This document shows positions 54,755 to 63,924 of a DNA stretch of 64,000 bases, in pieces; positions within the stretch are counted from its first letter, which is position 1; each line of letters opens with the position of its first letter. Made by a program: the position numbers and the translations under genes. The stretch covers positions 1-64,000 of the forward strand of contig JAOIHS010000003.1 of assembly GCA_028135785.1 (NCBI GenBank), in the 5' to 3' direction. The notes under the pieces are model-generated. The model saw nothing but the letters and a program-made list of their open reading frames with translations. It did not search any database and was not told the DNA's origin. This DNA is from SAR86 cluster bacterium (GTDB taxonomy: Bacteria; Pseudomonadota; Gammaproteobacteria; Magnimaribacterales; AG-339-G14).

Positions 54755-54770
54755 GATAATCATTGTTATC
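54755..54770. promoter_or_regulatory. Fur-box-like palindrome upstream of ferritin-like gene
   Basis: GATAATCATTGTTATC: arms GATAA/TTATC with 6 nt between. Against the 7-1-7 Fur consensus TGATAAT-n-ATTATCA it agrees at 11 of 14 positions by hand. It lies between the MAPEG start and the ferritin-like gene, about 75 bp from either start. Confidence 0.5.
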
Positions 54771-54843
54771 TTTATTCTCATCAAGCTTATTAAAAAAAAA
54801 TTAGATTAAAATTATCTTTTTAAATAACTTAACGAGCAATGTC

Positions 54844-55284
54844 ATGGAAATTAAAGAATTAGACGAAAAAAAAGTATGCAGTATTCTCAATGAGATAATG
54901 GAATGCGAACTGGCTGGAGTAGTAAGATATACCCACTCCTCATTAATGGTTACTGGTCCATATCGATTACCCATCGTTGACTTTCTTAAGGAGCAAGCTA
55001 ATGAGTCATTAATGCACGCACAGAAAGCTGGTGATTTATTAACAGGTCTAGATGGACATCCAAGTCAGAAAATATCAAAAATTCTAGAAACGAATAATCA
55101 TTCGATTAAAGATATTTTGGAAGAAAGTTTGGATCATGAATTGCTAGCTTTAAGTCTTTACAAAAAACTTTTGCAGGTAGTAGAGAGCGCTTCTATATAT
55201 TTAGAAGAATACACCAGAGCTTTAATTGGTGAAGAAGAACAGCATCAATTAGAGATTAGAAAAATGTTAAAAGACTTTAGTTAG
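54844..55284 (+). CDS. Ferritin-like di-iron protein (bacterioferritin-related)
   Basis: 146 aa four-helix bundle. Candidate iron ligands: E22 (ECELAGVVRY), E54 and H58 (ANESLMHA), E99 (DHELLAL), E130/E131 and H134 (GEEEQH). The ExxxH spacing in helix B differs from bacterioferritin ExxH and matches a separate AESLxHA branch of ferritin-like proteins. It probably stores or oxidises iron. The Fur-like site upstream supports iron control. Tail-to-tail 4-nt overlap (TTAG) with the next gene. Confidence 0.85.
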   Translation: MEIKELDEKKVCSILNEIMECELAGVVRYTHSSLMVTGPYRLPIVDFLKEQANESLMHAQKAGDLLTGLDGHPSQKISKILETNNHSIKDILEESLDHELLALSLYKKLLQVVESASIYLEEYTRALIGEEEQHQLEIRKMLKDFS

Positions 55285-55748
55285 TTGCGATCAAATCCAG
55301 AAATCAAAGTTCTGTTATCAGTGGTAAATGTTTCAACAGACTTCATTAGGACTTCAGAGGCATTTCCCAGCACTTCGAAAGAATTAATCGTCATTAATTC
55401 TAGAAATTTATCTGCATATGGCCCTTCTCCAAAATTATTCATATGAGTCAAAGCCGCATCAGAATTCTTATAAACTTCTCTGAGAGAGATAGATTTTTTA
55501 TCATTAGAAATGAAATATTCATAAGCAATAGTGTTTGGCTCTAGATCTTTAATAAAAGCAACCATTTCCTCAATTAAATTAATTGCTGAATCAGGGTTAT
55601 TTGAATTAACTTTCAAGTCTAAATAAAATTTAATTTGATCATCTTTTTCTCCATCCCAAACAACAAATCCTTTTCCATCAGATTTTTCATAGGATTGTAT
55701 CGATATCGCAAAGATTAAGATTAAGCTGGAGAATAAAATTTTTTTCAT
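55281..55748 (-). CDS. Exported ABM-like (antibiotic biosynthesis monooxygenase fold) protein
   Basis: 155 aa. A signal peptide (residues 1-19) precedes a dimeric alpha-beta barrel like those of quinol monooxygenases: FYLDLKVN...IEEMVAFIKDLEPNTIAYEYFIS, then LREVYKNSDAALTHMNNF. The export signal is unusual for the fold. Function cannot be assigned. Confidence 0.72.
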   Translation of the reverse strand: MKKILFSSLILIFAISIQSYEKSDGKGFVVWDGEKDDQIKFYLDLKVNSNNPDSAINLIEEMVAFIKDLEPNTIAYEYFISNDKKSISLREVYKNSDAALTHMNNFGEGPYADKFLELMTINSFEVLGNASEVLMKSVETFTTDNRTLISGFDRN

Positions 55749-55809
55749 AATAATTTCGTTTACTTTAAATAAATAGTCACATTAAATTTTTTTAAAAAAT
55801 AGAAAATTA

Positions 55810-56649
55810 TCAATTATTTAAGATGATGGGATCTTTTTTTGAGATAACAGAAATAAAAGCTACGATGAAAGCTATTGCAAGAACAACAATAATTGTTGGC
55901 GCTGGCGCACTATCAATAAAATAACTCAAATAAATGCCTGTAAAACAACCTACTAAGGAGATACAAACTGAGAGTTTGATCATTTGGTTCAATCTGTTGG
56001 TTAACAAATGGGCTATTGCTGCGGGTGTTATTAGAAGAGCGATAACAAGAATCATTCCTACTGCTTGAAGAGCCCCTACTATCGTTAATGACAATACAGC
56101 CAACAAAGCATATCGAAGAAAAGATACTGGCATGCCCAAGGCTTTTGCGTGCATTGGATCAAAAACATAAACCATAAAATCAGGGCCTTTGATTAAAATA
56201 ATAATCAGCACTGATAGACCTATCAAGCCTGTTTGAATAATTTCAAATGAGCCAATTCCTAATAAATCTCCAAACAAAATATGATCCAGATGAACTGAAG
56301 TATCTATTTTAGAAATTAAAACTATACCTAAGGCAAACATACTTGAAAAAACTATACCCATCACAGTATCTTCTTTTATCCGACTATTCTCAGAAAGGAA
56401 TCCAGTTAATATCGAGCTCACTATTCCTGCAATAAAAGCCCCTATAAGAAAAGGAATACCTATTATGTAGGAAATTACTACTCCAGGAAGAATTGAGTGA
56501 GCAACGGAGTCCCCCATCAAAGCCCAGCCTTTTAAAACTAGAAAACAAGACAGTAAAGCTGTTGGAATTGATACAAAAAATATTATGATAAAAGCTTTTT
56601 GCATAAATCCATAAGTAAATGGCTCCAGTAAATAGTTAATTATTTCCAC
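55810..56649 (-). CDS. Fe/Mn ABC importer permease D (SitD/YfeD-like)
   Basis: 279 aa ABC-3 permease with about eight TM helices: LKGWALMGDSVAHSILPGV near the start, HLDHILFGDLLGI mid-protein, and VGALQAVGMILVIALLITPAA. Second of two permeases in the operon, as in SitABCD/YfeABCD. Starts 4 nt after the first permease's stop. Last gene of the metal operon. Confidence 0.9.
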   Translation of the reverse strand: MEIINYLLEPFTYGFMQKAFIIIFFVSIPTALLSCFLVLKGWALMGDSVAHSILPGVVISYIIGIPFLIGAFIAGIVSSILTGFLSENSRIKEDTVMGIVFSSMFALGIVLISKIDTSVHLDHILFGDLLGIGSFEIIQTGLIGLSVLIIILIKGPDFMVYVFDPMHAKALGMPVSFLRYALLAVLSLTIVGALQAVGMILVIALLITPAAIAHLLTNRLNQMIKLSVCISLVGCFTGIYLSYFIDSAPAPTIIVVLAIAFIVAFISVISKKDPIILNN

Positions 56650-56653
56650 AGCA

Positions 56654-57514
56654 TCATTCGTTAATTTCTTTAAAGGTTTTTGAAATATTTTTTAGGTTTA
56701 AGTAACCATGTTTTGGAGCAAATAAAAATACTATTATGAAAATGAATGCTTGAAGTAAAACAATGATGCCGCCAGTAGCACCGTCAATATAAAAACTTAA
56801 ATACGCTCCTAAAAATGAACTAATTGATCCAATTAAAAAACTTATTAACAAAACCTTCGTAAACCTATCAGCTAACAAATAAGCAGTGGCTCCTGGAATA
56901 ATAACCATAGCTATGACTAAAAATGCTCCGACAGTTTGTAAAGCGGCTACAGTAGAAGCGCTTAAGATTGTAAAAAAAATTATTTTTTGAGTGACTGGAT
57001 TTAAACCGATAGATTTTGCATGATTTTCATCAAAAAAAACTACTAATAAATTTCTCCAATTGAAGGCCAATACTAAAAGAATAATCGCGCAAATGATTAT
57101 TAGTTGAATTGAATCATAAGGAGTAATAGCTAAAATATTTCCTAATACTATTGTTTGTATATCTACAGAGGTTGGCGATAAAGAAACAATAAATAACCCT
57201 AATCCAAAAAAAGAACTAAAAATCAAACCAATGATTACATCTTGTTTGAGCTTTGTTCTTTCACTTAAAAAAAGCATTGTGCTCGCTGCAAGCCCTCCAG
57301 AAAAGAAAGCCCCTAAAGAAAAGGGGAAACCTAGCATATAAGCACCAGCAACTCCTGGCACAACAGAATGAGATAATGCATCGCCTATCAAAGACCAACC
57401 CTTGAGCATCAAATAACATGAAAGTAAACCGCATACTCCACCAACTAATGAGCTTATAGTCATAGCGTTGACCATATAGATATAATTAAAAGGTAAAAGA
57501 ATAAGATCAATCAT
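56654..57514 (-). CDS. Fe/Mn ABC importer permease C (SitC/YfeC-like)
   Basis: 286 aa ABC-3 permease: [38 protein letters not shown] and [20 protein letters not shown]. The open frame begins at 57604, but the first 30 residues are non-membrane and fully overlap the ATPase gene. ATG 57514 ([14 protein letters not shown]) leaves an 8-nt overlap with the ATPase and gives a normal N-terminus. Confidence 0.88.
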   Translation of the reverse strand: MIDLILLPFNYIYMVNAMTISSLVGGVCGLLSCYLMLKGWSLIGDALSHSVVPGVAGAYMLGFPFSLGAFFSGGLAASTMLFLSERTKLKQDVIIGLIFSSFFGLGLFIVSLSPTSVDIQTIVLGNILAITPYDSIQLIIICAIILLVLAFNWRNLLVVFFDENHAKSIGLNPVTQKIIFFTILSASTVAALQTVGAFLVIAMVIIPGATAYLLADRFTKVLLISFLIGSISSFLGAYLSFYIDGATGGIIVLLQAFIFIIVFLFAPKHGYLNLKNISKTFKEINE

Positions 57515-58355
57515 TTTTATTGTCGTTATTCTCAGTTTCTCCATATATAACGACTGGTCTTTCGTCGTCAGAAAGAATGGTGACTTCTCTAGTATCATCA
57601 TCATCGTGAAGTTCTTTACCAGTTAGGACAAATCTTCTTAGAACTCCACCGAATGTAAGTTGTAGATTTTCCTGAGTATAAATTTCCTTAGTAGTCCCTT
57701 GCGCCAAAACTGTTTTATTAATCAATACAGATCGATCACAAAACTCGGGGACACTTCCTAAATTGTGGGTTGATACTAAAATTATTTTTCCTTCCGAACG
57801 CATATCTTTTAGGAGGAGCATTATTTGTTCTTCAGTTTTTACATCAACGCCCGTAAAGGGCTCATCCAATAAAACTACTCTGCTTTCTTGGGCCAAGGCT
57901 CTAGCTATGAATACCCTTTTCTTTTGACCGCCAGATAATTCACCGATTTGGCTATTAGCATAAGAGCTCATATCAACTTTATCTAAAGCATTTGAAACTT
58001 TTTCTAAATCAATTTTTTTTGGAATTTTGAGAAAATTCATGTGTCCATATCGACCCATCATCACCACATCTTTTACCAATACAGGAAAGTTCCAGTCTAT
58101 TTCCTCATTTTGAGGAACGTACGCAACAAGGTTTGATTTCAATGCTTTTTTAACTGAATGCCCAAGAATTCTTACTTCGCCTTTGTTTAAAGAAACAAAT
58201 CCCATAATGGATTTAAATAGTGTTGATTTTCCACTACCATTAACACCTACAAGAGCTGTTATTGAACCTTCAGGTAAGTCGAAAGAAGCATCATGTAAAG
58301 CAAGATGTCCATTCTTATATATAACTGTGATATCACTTACTACCAACCCAACCAT
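57507..58355 (-). CDS. Fe/Mn ABC importer ATP-binding subunit (SitB/YfeB-like)
   Basis: 282 aa. Walker [10 protein letters not shown], signature [15 protein letters not shown], Walker [13 protein letters not shown], switch His in STHNLGS. About 30 acidic residues follow the ABC core ([15 protein letters not shown] then ENNDNKND), a tail not needed for the fold. Starts 1 nt after the binding-protein stop. Confidence 0.9.
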   Translation of the reverse strand: MVGLVVSDITVIYKNGHLALHDASFDLPEGSITALVGVNGSGKSTLFKSIMGFVSLNKGEVRILGHSVKKALKSNLVAYVPQNEEIDWNFPVLVKDVVMMGRYGHMNFLKIPKKIDLEKVSNALDKVDMSSYANSQIGELSGGQKKRVFIARALAQESRVVLLDEPFTGVDVKTEEQIMLLLKDMRSEGKIILVSTHNLGSVPEFCDRSVLINKTVLAQGTTKEIYTQENLQLTFGGVLRRFVLTGKELHDDDDTREVTILSDDERPVVIYGETENNDNKND

Positions 58356-58356
58356 G

Positions 58357-59244
58357 CTATTTTAATCCTTCCGCTATTGTACTTAAAGTTTTGGATAACA
58401 AATCAATATAAGTTGGTACAGGACCATTTTTAGAACTAAGCGAATCTACATATAAAACTCCTGCATAGGTTGCATTCGTCTCTCTTGCTACTTGTTGAGC
58501 AGGCTTAGGAGACACTGTGCTTTCACTAAAAATTGCTTTGATATTATTTTTATTAATAGTGTCAATTACACGTCTAATTTGTTGAGGAGTTCCTTGTCCA
58601 TCTGAATTCATAGGCCATAGATACAATTCTTTTAAATTATAATCTCGAGTTAAATAACTAAAAGCACCCTCACTAGTTACTAGCCATTTATTTTCGTCAG
58701 GGATATTTTTTAAAATGCTTTCATAAGGCTTAATAGCTTGTTGAATTTTTAATTTATATTCTTGCGAATTATTTTTATAAATTTCTGCGTTCATTGGATC
58801 ATTTTCAATAAGAGCCCTTTCAATATTATCTATATATATAAATACATTTTTATGCGACATCCATGCATGAGGATTAGGTTTTCCTAAATAAGGACCTTGA
58901 GAGATGCCTACTGGATCTATTCCATCAGAGATAGTAATTTTGGGCACACCTTTTAAATTTTTAAAAAATTTATCAAACCATAATTCTAAATTTAAACCGT
59001 TATAAATTATTAAATCTGCTTTTTGCGCTTTCTTTATATCGCCTGGAGTCGCTTGATAATTATGTATTTCTGCATCTGGTTTTGTAATTGATTCGACTAT
59101 TGCTTTATCGCCTGCTACATTTTGAGCGATATCAGCTATAACAGTAAAAGTTGTAATAACTCTAAATTTATCAATTGAAAATGAACCTAACGAAAACGTT
59201 ACAAGAAATATATAAAAAAGAGATTTTATCAAGAGGTATTTCAA
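58357..59244 (-). CDS. Fe/Mn ABC importer periplasmic binding protein (SitA/YfeA-like), TTG start
   Basis: 295 aa. Signal peptide then cluster A-I fold. Metal ligands align with YfeA H76/H141/E207/D282 at identical spacing: H61 (EIHNYQ), H126 (PNPHAW), E192 (TSEGAF) and D267 (LYVDSL). [13 protein letters not shown] and IFSESTVSP are SitA/YfeA-type, favouring Fe2+/Mn2+ over Zn2+ (no His-rich loop). No ATG exists in the N-terminal region; TTG 59244 overlaps the DUF6607 stop (TTGA), so translation is coupled. A second TTG at 59232 is possible. Confidence 0.9.
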   Translation of the reverse strand: MKYLLIKSLFYIFLVTFSLGSFSIDKFRVITTFTVIADIAQNVAGDKAIVESITKPDAEIHNYQATPGDIKKAQKADLIIYNGLNLELWFDKFFKNLKGVPKITISDGIDPVGISQGPYLGKPNPHAWMSHKNVFIYIDNIERALIENDPMNAEIYKNNSQEYKLKIQQAIKPYESILKNIPDENKWLVTSEGAFSYLTRDYNLKELYLWPMNSDGQGTPQQIRRVIDTINKNNIKAIFSESTVSPKPAQQVARETNATYAGVLYVDSLSSKNGPVPTYIDLLSKTLSTIAEGLK

Positions 59245-60389
59245 TTAATAAAATTTTTAAAAAATTTAAGGAAACTAAACTCTTCTCTATCATTCAATAC
59301 TATGTGAGTATTTAAATAATTTTTAATTACCAGTTCATTTTCTTCGCTAATTGAGGTTCCCGAAGTTTTTTCAGCCATAATAAACATTGACTGGTAAAGA
59401 GCTTGATTGTTTAAGTATTGCTTAATAGTAATTGAATCATTTTGATCAAGTATTTTACTCCAGCTATCTCTTATCAATTTCCAAAACCTATATGTATTTT
59501 GAATGTATAGTTCTCCAGCAGACCAATCATGATTTTTTATTCGCTCATATTTCGCTAAGCCAATTTCCTTAGCTATAGGTTGCTGAGAATCATCGTTAAG
59601 AATGACTTTAAGATTAGATTGCTCGTGTATCCAGCCATTCGGTGTAATTGTTTGTTTATTAGTTCCAATCAACAGGTCGTAGTCATTTCTAATTGAAAAC
59701 TCCCTTCTGGGAAGCGGGCGCCATGTCTCAGCACTAATCCATTCAGAGTAACCTTTTTTATGTTGCCACTTACCTATACTTTGATACCTAGGTGAGTCAT
59801 CAACCTGATAAACGGATTGTGACCATTTTCCTTTTATTTGGCCAAAAGAAAGTGTTCGCTTGTTCCAAGTATCATCAGCTTTATATTCATTGATGACTGA
59901 ATCTTGAAAATGCCAATCTTGTCGCCAATGTTTAGTAACCATTGGATCAGATATTTTTCCATCGTTATCTTTAAAAAACATGACTAAAACATGTTGAAGA
60001 CTTATGAAGTTCTTTCTATCCTCAATAAGATAAACAAATTCTGTTGCCCAAGATTGATAAGGACGAGCGGGAGTGAAGTTTTCTTTAAAACCAGCTACCT
60101 CCACAAAATCAAAAGATACTCGATATTGACCGAGCATTGATAAAATTGCTCGCCTATCTTTTTCAAAATTTGAGATACCTGCTTCTTGTAACGATATCCA
60201 ATTTTCTGAAGGTTGTTTATCCAATTCCGAATCAGGGCCTAGAGTGTTTCCTCCTCTAGGTGATAGGTTTGCTTTTTGATCATTGAACATCCAACCAAAT
60301 ATATATTGGTAGGACTGTTTAGAAATTTCTTTACTAAGGACAGGATTAGATAAAAAAAAGAATACTAAAAGGATTTTTTTTAACATCAA
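59241..60389 (-). CDS. DUF6607 family exported protein, first gene of the metal operon
   Basis: 382 aa. A signal peptide (residues 1-19) precedes a Trp-rich, beta-dominated protein: YIFGWMFNDQKANLSPRGG..., HVLVMFF, KHWRQDWHFQD, GKWSQSVYQVDDSPRYQS, RPLPRREFSIRNDYD. DUF6607 has no known function. Its stop overlaps the SitA-like start by 4 nt, so it is translationally tied to Fe/Mn import; an outer-membrane or periplasmic role in metal or heme handling is my inference. Upstream 82 bp are AT-rich and contain TACAGTCTTAAAT. Confidence 0.82.
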   Translation of the reverse strand: MMLKKILLVFFFLSNPVLSKEISKQSYQYIFGWMFNDQKANLSPRGGNTLGPDSELDKQPSENWISLQEAGISNFEKDRRAILSMLGQYRVSFDFVEVAGFKENFTPARPYQSWATEFVYLIEDRKNFISLQHVLVMFFKDNDGKISDPMVTKHWRQDWHFQDSVINEYKADDTWNKRTLSFGQIKGKWSQSVYQVDDSPRYQSIGKWQHKKGYSEWISAETWRPLPRREFSIRNDYDLLIGTNKQTITPNGWIHEQSNLKVILNDDSQQPIAKEIGLAKYERIKNHDWSAGELYIQNTYRFWKLIRDSWSKILDQNDSITIKQYLNNQALYQSMFIMAEKTSGTSISEENELVIKNYLNTHIVLNDREEFSFLKFFKNFIN

Positions 60390-60471
60390 ATCTAGATTAA
60401 CATTTTTTATAAATATATTTAAACTTTAAAAAAATAGATTGATAAAAATTATAAATACAGTCTTAAATAAA

Positions 60472-61107
60472 TTATTTTTTTGCTTCGATCTCATCGATAA
60501 CTAACTTATTTATTCTTTTAGCTTCGCTTAAATCAAGCTCCTTAGGCGCGACCATAAGCATTAGTTCATGCCCTATAACTTTATAATCATAACCCCGTTT
60601 GACGGCTTCTATGGCTCCACATATTTGCCATATTATTAATTTAAATTTAATTTCAAAATTTTCTGTATAGGACTTACTTAGTAAACCACTAGCGACAACT
60701 TGATCTGCATCTATCTTTGCATATTTAACCGTTAAGTCGTAACAAATTTCACAGAAATAATGCGGTCTTTCTTGTAACCATTGAGCCGATGCATCATGAC
60801 AAAGCTCAGTAAACATAAAGTACACAGCGCGCATGAAAGCTATTACTTTATTTTTTTCGAGTTGGTTTATTTTTTCTATTTTTGAAGCTCTTATAGTGAT
60901 GCTTTTTATAATAGCGGCTTCGAGTATGTCTTCTGTTGATGAAAAATATTTATAGAAAGTTCCATAGCCTAAATTTGCAGATTTTGTTAATTTAGTTGCG
61001 GTAAAACCATTAAAACCTTCATCGCTTAAACAAGTTATGGCTGCATCTATCAATTTATCCTTTGAAGAGATTTTTTTTTCAATATTTTGCATAAATGATT
61101 TTAACAT
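60472..61107 (-). CDS. TetR family transcriptional regulator
   Basis: 211 aa. The HTH is DEGFNGFTATKLTKSANLGYGTFYKYFSSTEDIL (given in part), the classic TetR recognition helix region; the C-terminal ligand domain is unassigned. It follows the TonB receptor gene on the same strand but is separated by a strong terminator whose T-tract ends a few bases before the start. ATG 61107 or ATG 61092; neither has a ribosome site, so a leaderless mRNA is possible. Likely target: the TonB receptor or the divergent SDR. Confidence 0.87.
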   Translation of the reverse strand: MLKSFMQNIEKKISSKDKLIDAAITCLSDEGFNGFTATKLTKSANLGYGTFYKYFSSTEDILEAAIIKSITIRASKIEKINQLEKNKVIAFMRAVYFMFTELCHDASAQWLQERPHYFCEICYDLTVKYAKIDADQVVASGLLSKSYTENFEIKFKLIIWQICGAIEAVKRGYDYKVIGHELMLMVAPKELDLSEAKRINKLVIDEIEAKK

Positions 61108-61110
61108 ATT

Positions 61111-61144
61111 AAAAAAAACGGCACTAAGAAGTGCCGCTTTTTTT
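61111..61144. terminator. Bidirectional Rho-independent terminator
   Basis: Stem CGGCACT/AGTGCCG (61119-61125 with 61130-61136), perfect 7 bp, loop AAGA, flanked by A8 on the left and T7 on the right, so it can stop transcription in both directions. It lies 12 nt beyond the TonB receptor stop and ends that transcript. It is the one textbook intrinsic terminator I found in the window. Confidence 0.92.
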
Positions 61145-61155
61145 AAAAATCTAAA

Positions 61156-63693
61156 TTAGAACTCTGTTCCCAAAGTTAATCCAATTCTTCTGCCTTCCGC
61201 ATTTGCATATCTGAACCCACCACCTTGAGCTCTCACTCCAAGCAGTCCATTTGCTAGATATACTTCATCGGTACAGTTTGTACATACAGCGCTAATGTTC
61301 CAACCATTTTGGGTTAAAAGCTCGGCACTTAAATTTAATTTAGTTAAATCTTTAACTGTAGTGAGTCCATCCCATTTACCTAATGTAACTGAGTATTCGT
61401 CTTTATAAGTTACTGAGGCAGTTAATGTCAGTTCACCTTCATCAAAGTTTCGAACTTTTTGGATATAAGCACTCAAATTATTTTCGGCTGAAAAAGGTAA
61501 AGTTTGACCTTTTCTATCAATACCACAAGGATTGGATGCAGTTGCTTGCTGAGCAGCTGTATCACAAAATCTATCCCAAGTAGCATCTACAAAGGCAATA
61601 GTCCCACCTAAAGATGTAGAATCACTTAGATAGGTTCTATAGGTTAGATCTATTCCTTGAATAGTTGCATCACCAGTTACTACACAACCAGTAGGACTTC
61701 CCGCCGCATTAACACAAACCAGTAACTGTTGATTATCAGTGTAATCGTATTGATAACCTGTGATTTCAAGTTGACTACTTCCGCCGTTAAGACTTGTTTT
61801 GTAACCTGCTTCAATCATCTCAACTTCTTCCATGTTGTAAGGCTTTTCGGCATCAGCAGCATTCCATTTAGCAAATGCAGGCCCGCCTGATTTATAAGCT
61901 GTTGAATAAGTCAGCCAAGTTAGACTGTCGTCTAGTGTATATTCAAGCGTAACTTTTGGATCGAACTCCTTAGCAGTAGTTCCTGCATTAGTTGCATAAG
62001 GTGCCACTACCAAAGGAACACGAGAATTTGAAGTTGTTCCAGAATAAGTATAAGGCTTATCATGAATAGAATATCTACCGCCAATAAATAATTCTAAATT
62101 ATCATTTAAAGGAATTTTTACATTTGCAAAAATCGCTGTGGATTGGGTCTTTAGACCAACTCTAGCAATATTTTCAAATGACCCAAGCATAGCTGCTGTA
62201 AAGTTAGCAACATCTTGGTCAACTATCTTTAAAGCGCCTCGTGCTATTGGTTTAGCTCCACCAGTTACATAAGCCTGACAATTTGCGTCGGTAACACAAG
62301 TATTCAGACCTGCTAAAATTGTTGCATAATTCGCACCAGTTGGGTTTAAAGCAGAAGCTCCATTTGTTATTACGCCAGTCGTCCCATCTATCGTTGAGAA
62401 ACCATTAGCTATATTGTAAGCAGTCGCGTTAGCAGAAGCCCCGAATAAGACATTTTGAACACTTAAAGGGAAAGAAGTAAAATTATCGCTTCTATAACCT
62501 TGATCTCTGGCTCCATAAAGGCCCACTGACCAAGGGTATTTTATAGAATCATCAGAATCAATTCTAATTTCTAGAGTGGTCGTATTGGTAGAGGAATCGT
62601 GACTTTGAGTTAAACCAGCAAGACTAGTCGCATCGAAATCTCTTAATTCACCCGAGTTAACTTTATTCGCGCCAAGTATAGCTGTAACTGAAAAGTCATC
62701 GTAATCCTTGCTAAGATTTAAGGCAGCTGTCATGCCTTCTGAGAAGTTATATCCTGGAGTGCTTAAAGCTTGAGAATCTTCAGACTTGTAAGAGCTTATT
62801 ACCGTAGCATTTGTTTGATTAGTTACTCCGTAAGTATTCTGTGAAGATGCAGCTGCTAAGCTAGAACATACTGCTGCTGGAGTGCCTGCCGAAAACATAG
62901 GTAAAAAATGTGATGCAGGGTTTTGTGAATTACAAATAAATTTTTGCTCCATCACAATTGCATCTTGATTTGATTTGCTATGGCTTAAAGAAGCATTCCA
63001 ATCTATACCTGAATCAGTTAATCCATAAAAAGCAGCTCTAAATGAGTTGTAATGAACTCCATTATCTCTTCCGGTGGTTTCTTCAAAACTAGTTCCATCT
63101 TCCTGAGATTCAGACAATGTAAATCTTGCAGAAACAGAATTAGTAATATTAGTTTCGAACATTAAAGCAAGACTTTGGTCGCCGTTGTCACCAGCTTTTA
63201 AAGAAACTTTTCCAGTTTGTTCGCCAGAAGGCTTTTTAGTTACTAAATTTACGATCCCTCCTAAAGCATTAACTCCATAGATAGCTCCTTGAGGACCTTT
63301 TAAAATTTCTAGTCGTTCTAAATCACTAAAAGAGTGCATACTTGTAGAAACTCTTGGCTGAGCAACTCCGTCAATCACAATCGCAACAGATGGGTCAGCA
63401 CCTATGTCGAATCCATAAGTACCAATACCTCTGATTCTAATACCTTTTCTAGAAGCGCCTTCACCACCGATAACTAAATCAGGTGATAGTTGATCTAAAT
63501 CAGATATATTTCTTATACCTCTTTCTTGTAGATCATCACCAGAGATTGCTGCAATAGCTGCAGCCGTATCCATAACAGTTGAAACTCTTTTTTGAGCTGT
63601 AACTGTCACTTCTTCAAATACTGCATTTTGTGCAATAGCTATTGGTGTAAGAGCTAATGATGCAAATATCATTAAATTTTTAAAATTATCCAT
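61156..63693 (-). CDS. TonB-dependent outer-membrane receptor
   Basis: 845 aa. Signal peptide (MDNFKNLMIFASLALTPIAIAQ), TonB box-like EEVTVTAQKR, plug domain with GIRIRGIGTYGFD, LERLEILKGPQGAIYG and GGIVNLVTKKPS, and a barrel ending in GLTLGTEF (terminal Phe). Long loops carry paired Cys. The subgroup is the broad vibrioferrin/OMR type in marine bacteria that takes up varied organics, so the ligand is open. I use ATG 63693 after GGAGGGG; the frame runs to 63738 without a signal peptide. Confidence 0.93.
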   Translation of the reverse strand: MDNFKNLMIFASLALTPIAIAQNAVFEEVTVTAQKRVSTVMDTAAAIAAISGDDLQERGIRNISDLDQLSPDLVIGGEGASRKGIRIRGIGTYGFDIGADPSVAIVIDGVAQPRVSTSMHSFSDLERLEILKGPQGAIYGVNALGGIVNLVTKKPSGEQTGKVSLKAGDNGDQSLALMFETNITNSVSARFTLSESQEDGTSFEETTGRDNGVHYNSFRAAFYGLTDSGIDWNASLSHSKSNQDAIVMEQKFICNSQNPASHFLPMFSAGTPAAVCSSLAAASSQNTYGVTNQTNATVISSYKSEDSQALSTPGYNFSEGMTAALNLSKDYDDFSVTAILGANKVNSGELRDFDATSLAGLTQSHDSSTNTTTLEIRIDSDDSIKYPWSVGLYGARDQGYRSDNFTSFPLSVQNVLFGASANATAYNIANGFSTIDGTTGVITNGASALNPTGANYATILAGLNTCVTDANCQAYVTGGAKPIARGALKIVDQDVANFTAAMLGSFENIARVGLKTQSTAIFANVKIPLNDNLELFIGGRYSIHDKPYTYSGTTSNSRVPLVVAPYATNAGTTAKEFDPKVTLEYTLDDSLTWLTYSTAYKSGGPAFAKWNAADAEKPYNMEEVEMIEAGYKTSLNGGSSQLEITGYQYDYTDNQQLLVCVNAAGSPTGCVVTGDATIQGIDLTYRTYLSDSTSLGGTIAFVDATWDRFCDTAAQQATASNPCGIDRKGQTLPFSAENNLSAYIQKVRNFDEGELTLTASVTYKDEYSVTLGKWDGLTTVKDLTKLNLSAELLTQNGWNISAVCTNCTDEVYLANGLLGVRAQGGGFRYANAEGRRIGLTLGTEF

Positions 63694-63743
63694 TGTCCCC
63701 TCCAGGATTTTTTTTTCAGAGAACATATAGTCAGTCAAAATAG

Positions 63744-63756
63744 TGACAATATGTCA
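63744..63756. promoter_or_regulatory. TGACA-ATA-TGTCA palindrome upstream of TonB receptor
   Basis: Perfect 5-bp arms around three bases, within CATATAG direct repeats (63724 and 63756 on) in the 231-bp divergent region between the receptor and the SDR. The spacing suits a dimeric repressor such as the TetR regulator encoded downstream. Nothing else in the region looks like a gene. Confidence 0.5.
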
Positions 63757-63924
63757 TATAGAATGTAACTTACCCCTTTGAAAATTTTTGTAAACCTTTT
63801 TTTAAATTTTTTATAATTATAAAAAACATAATTTGTTTAAAAACGAAAATATATCTAATTAAAAAAGGTTACATTAAAGATCTAAAAAAATAGTAATTTA
63901 ATTAAAAAATCTTCAGGAGAAAAT

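Noticed and set aside
57515-57604. Thirty extra residues on the metal permease
   Set aside because: They fully overlap the ATPase gene and are not membrane-like; ATG 57514 gives a normal start.
63694-63738. Fifteen extra residues before the TonB receptor
   Set aside because: They precede a normal signal peptide and there is a strong ribosome site directly before ATG 63693.
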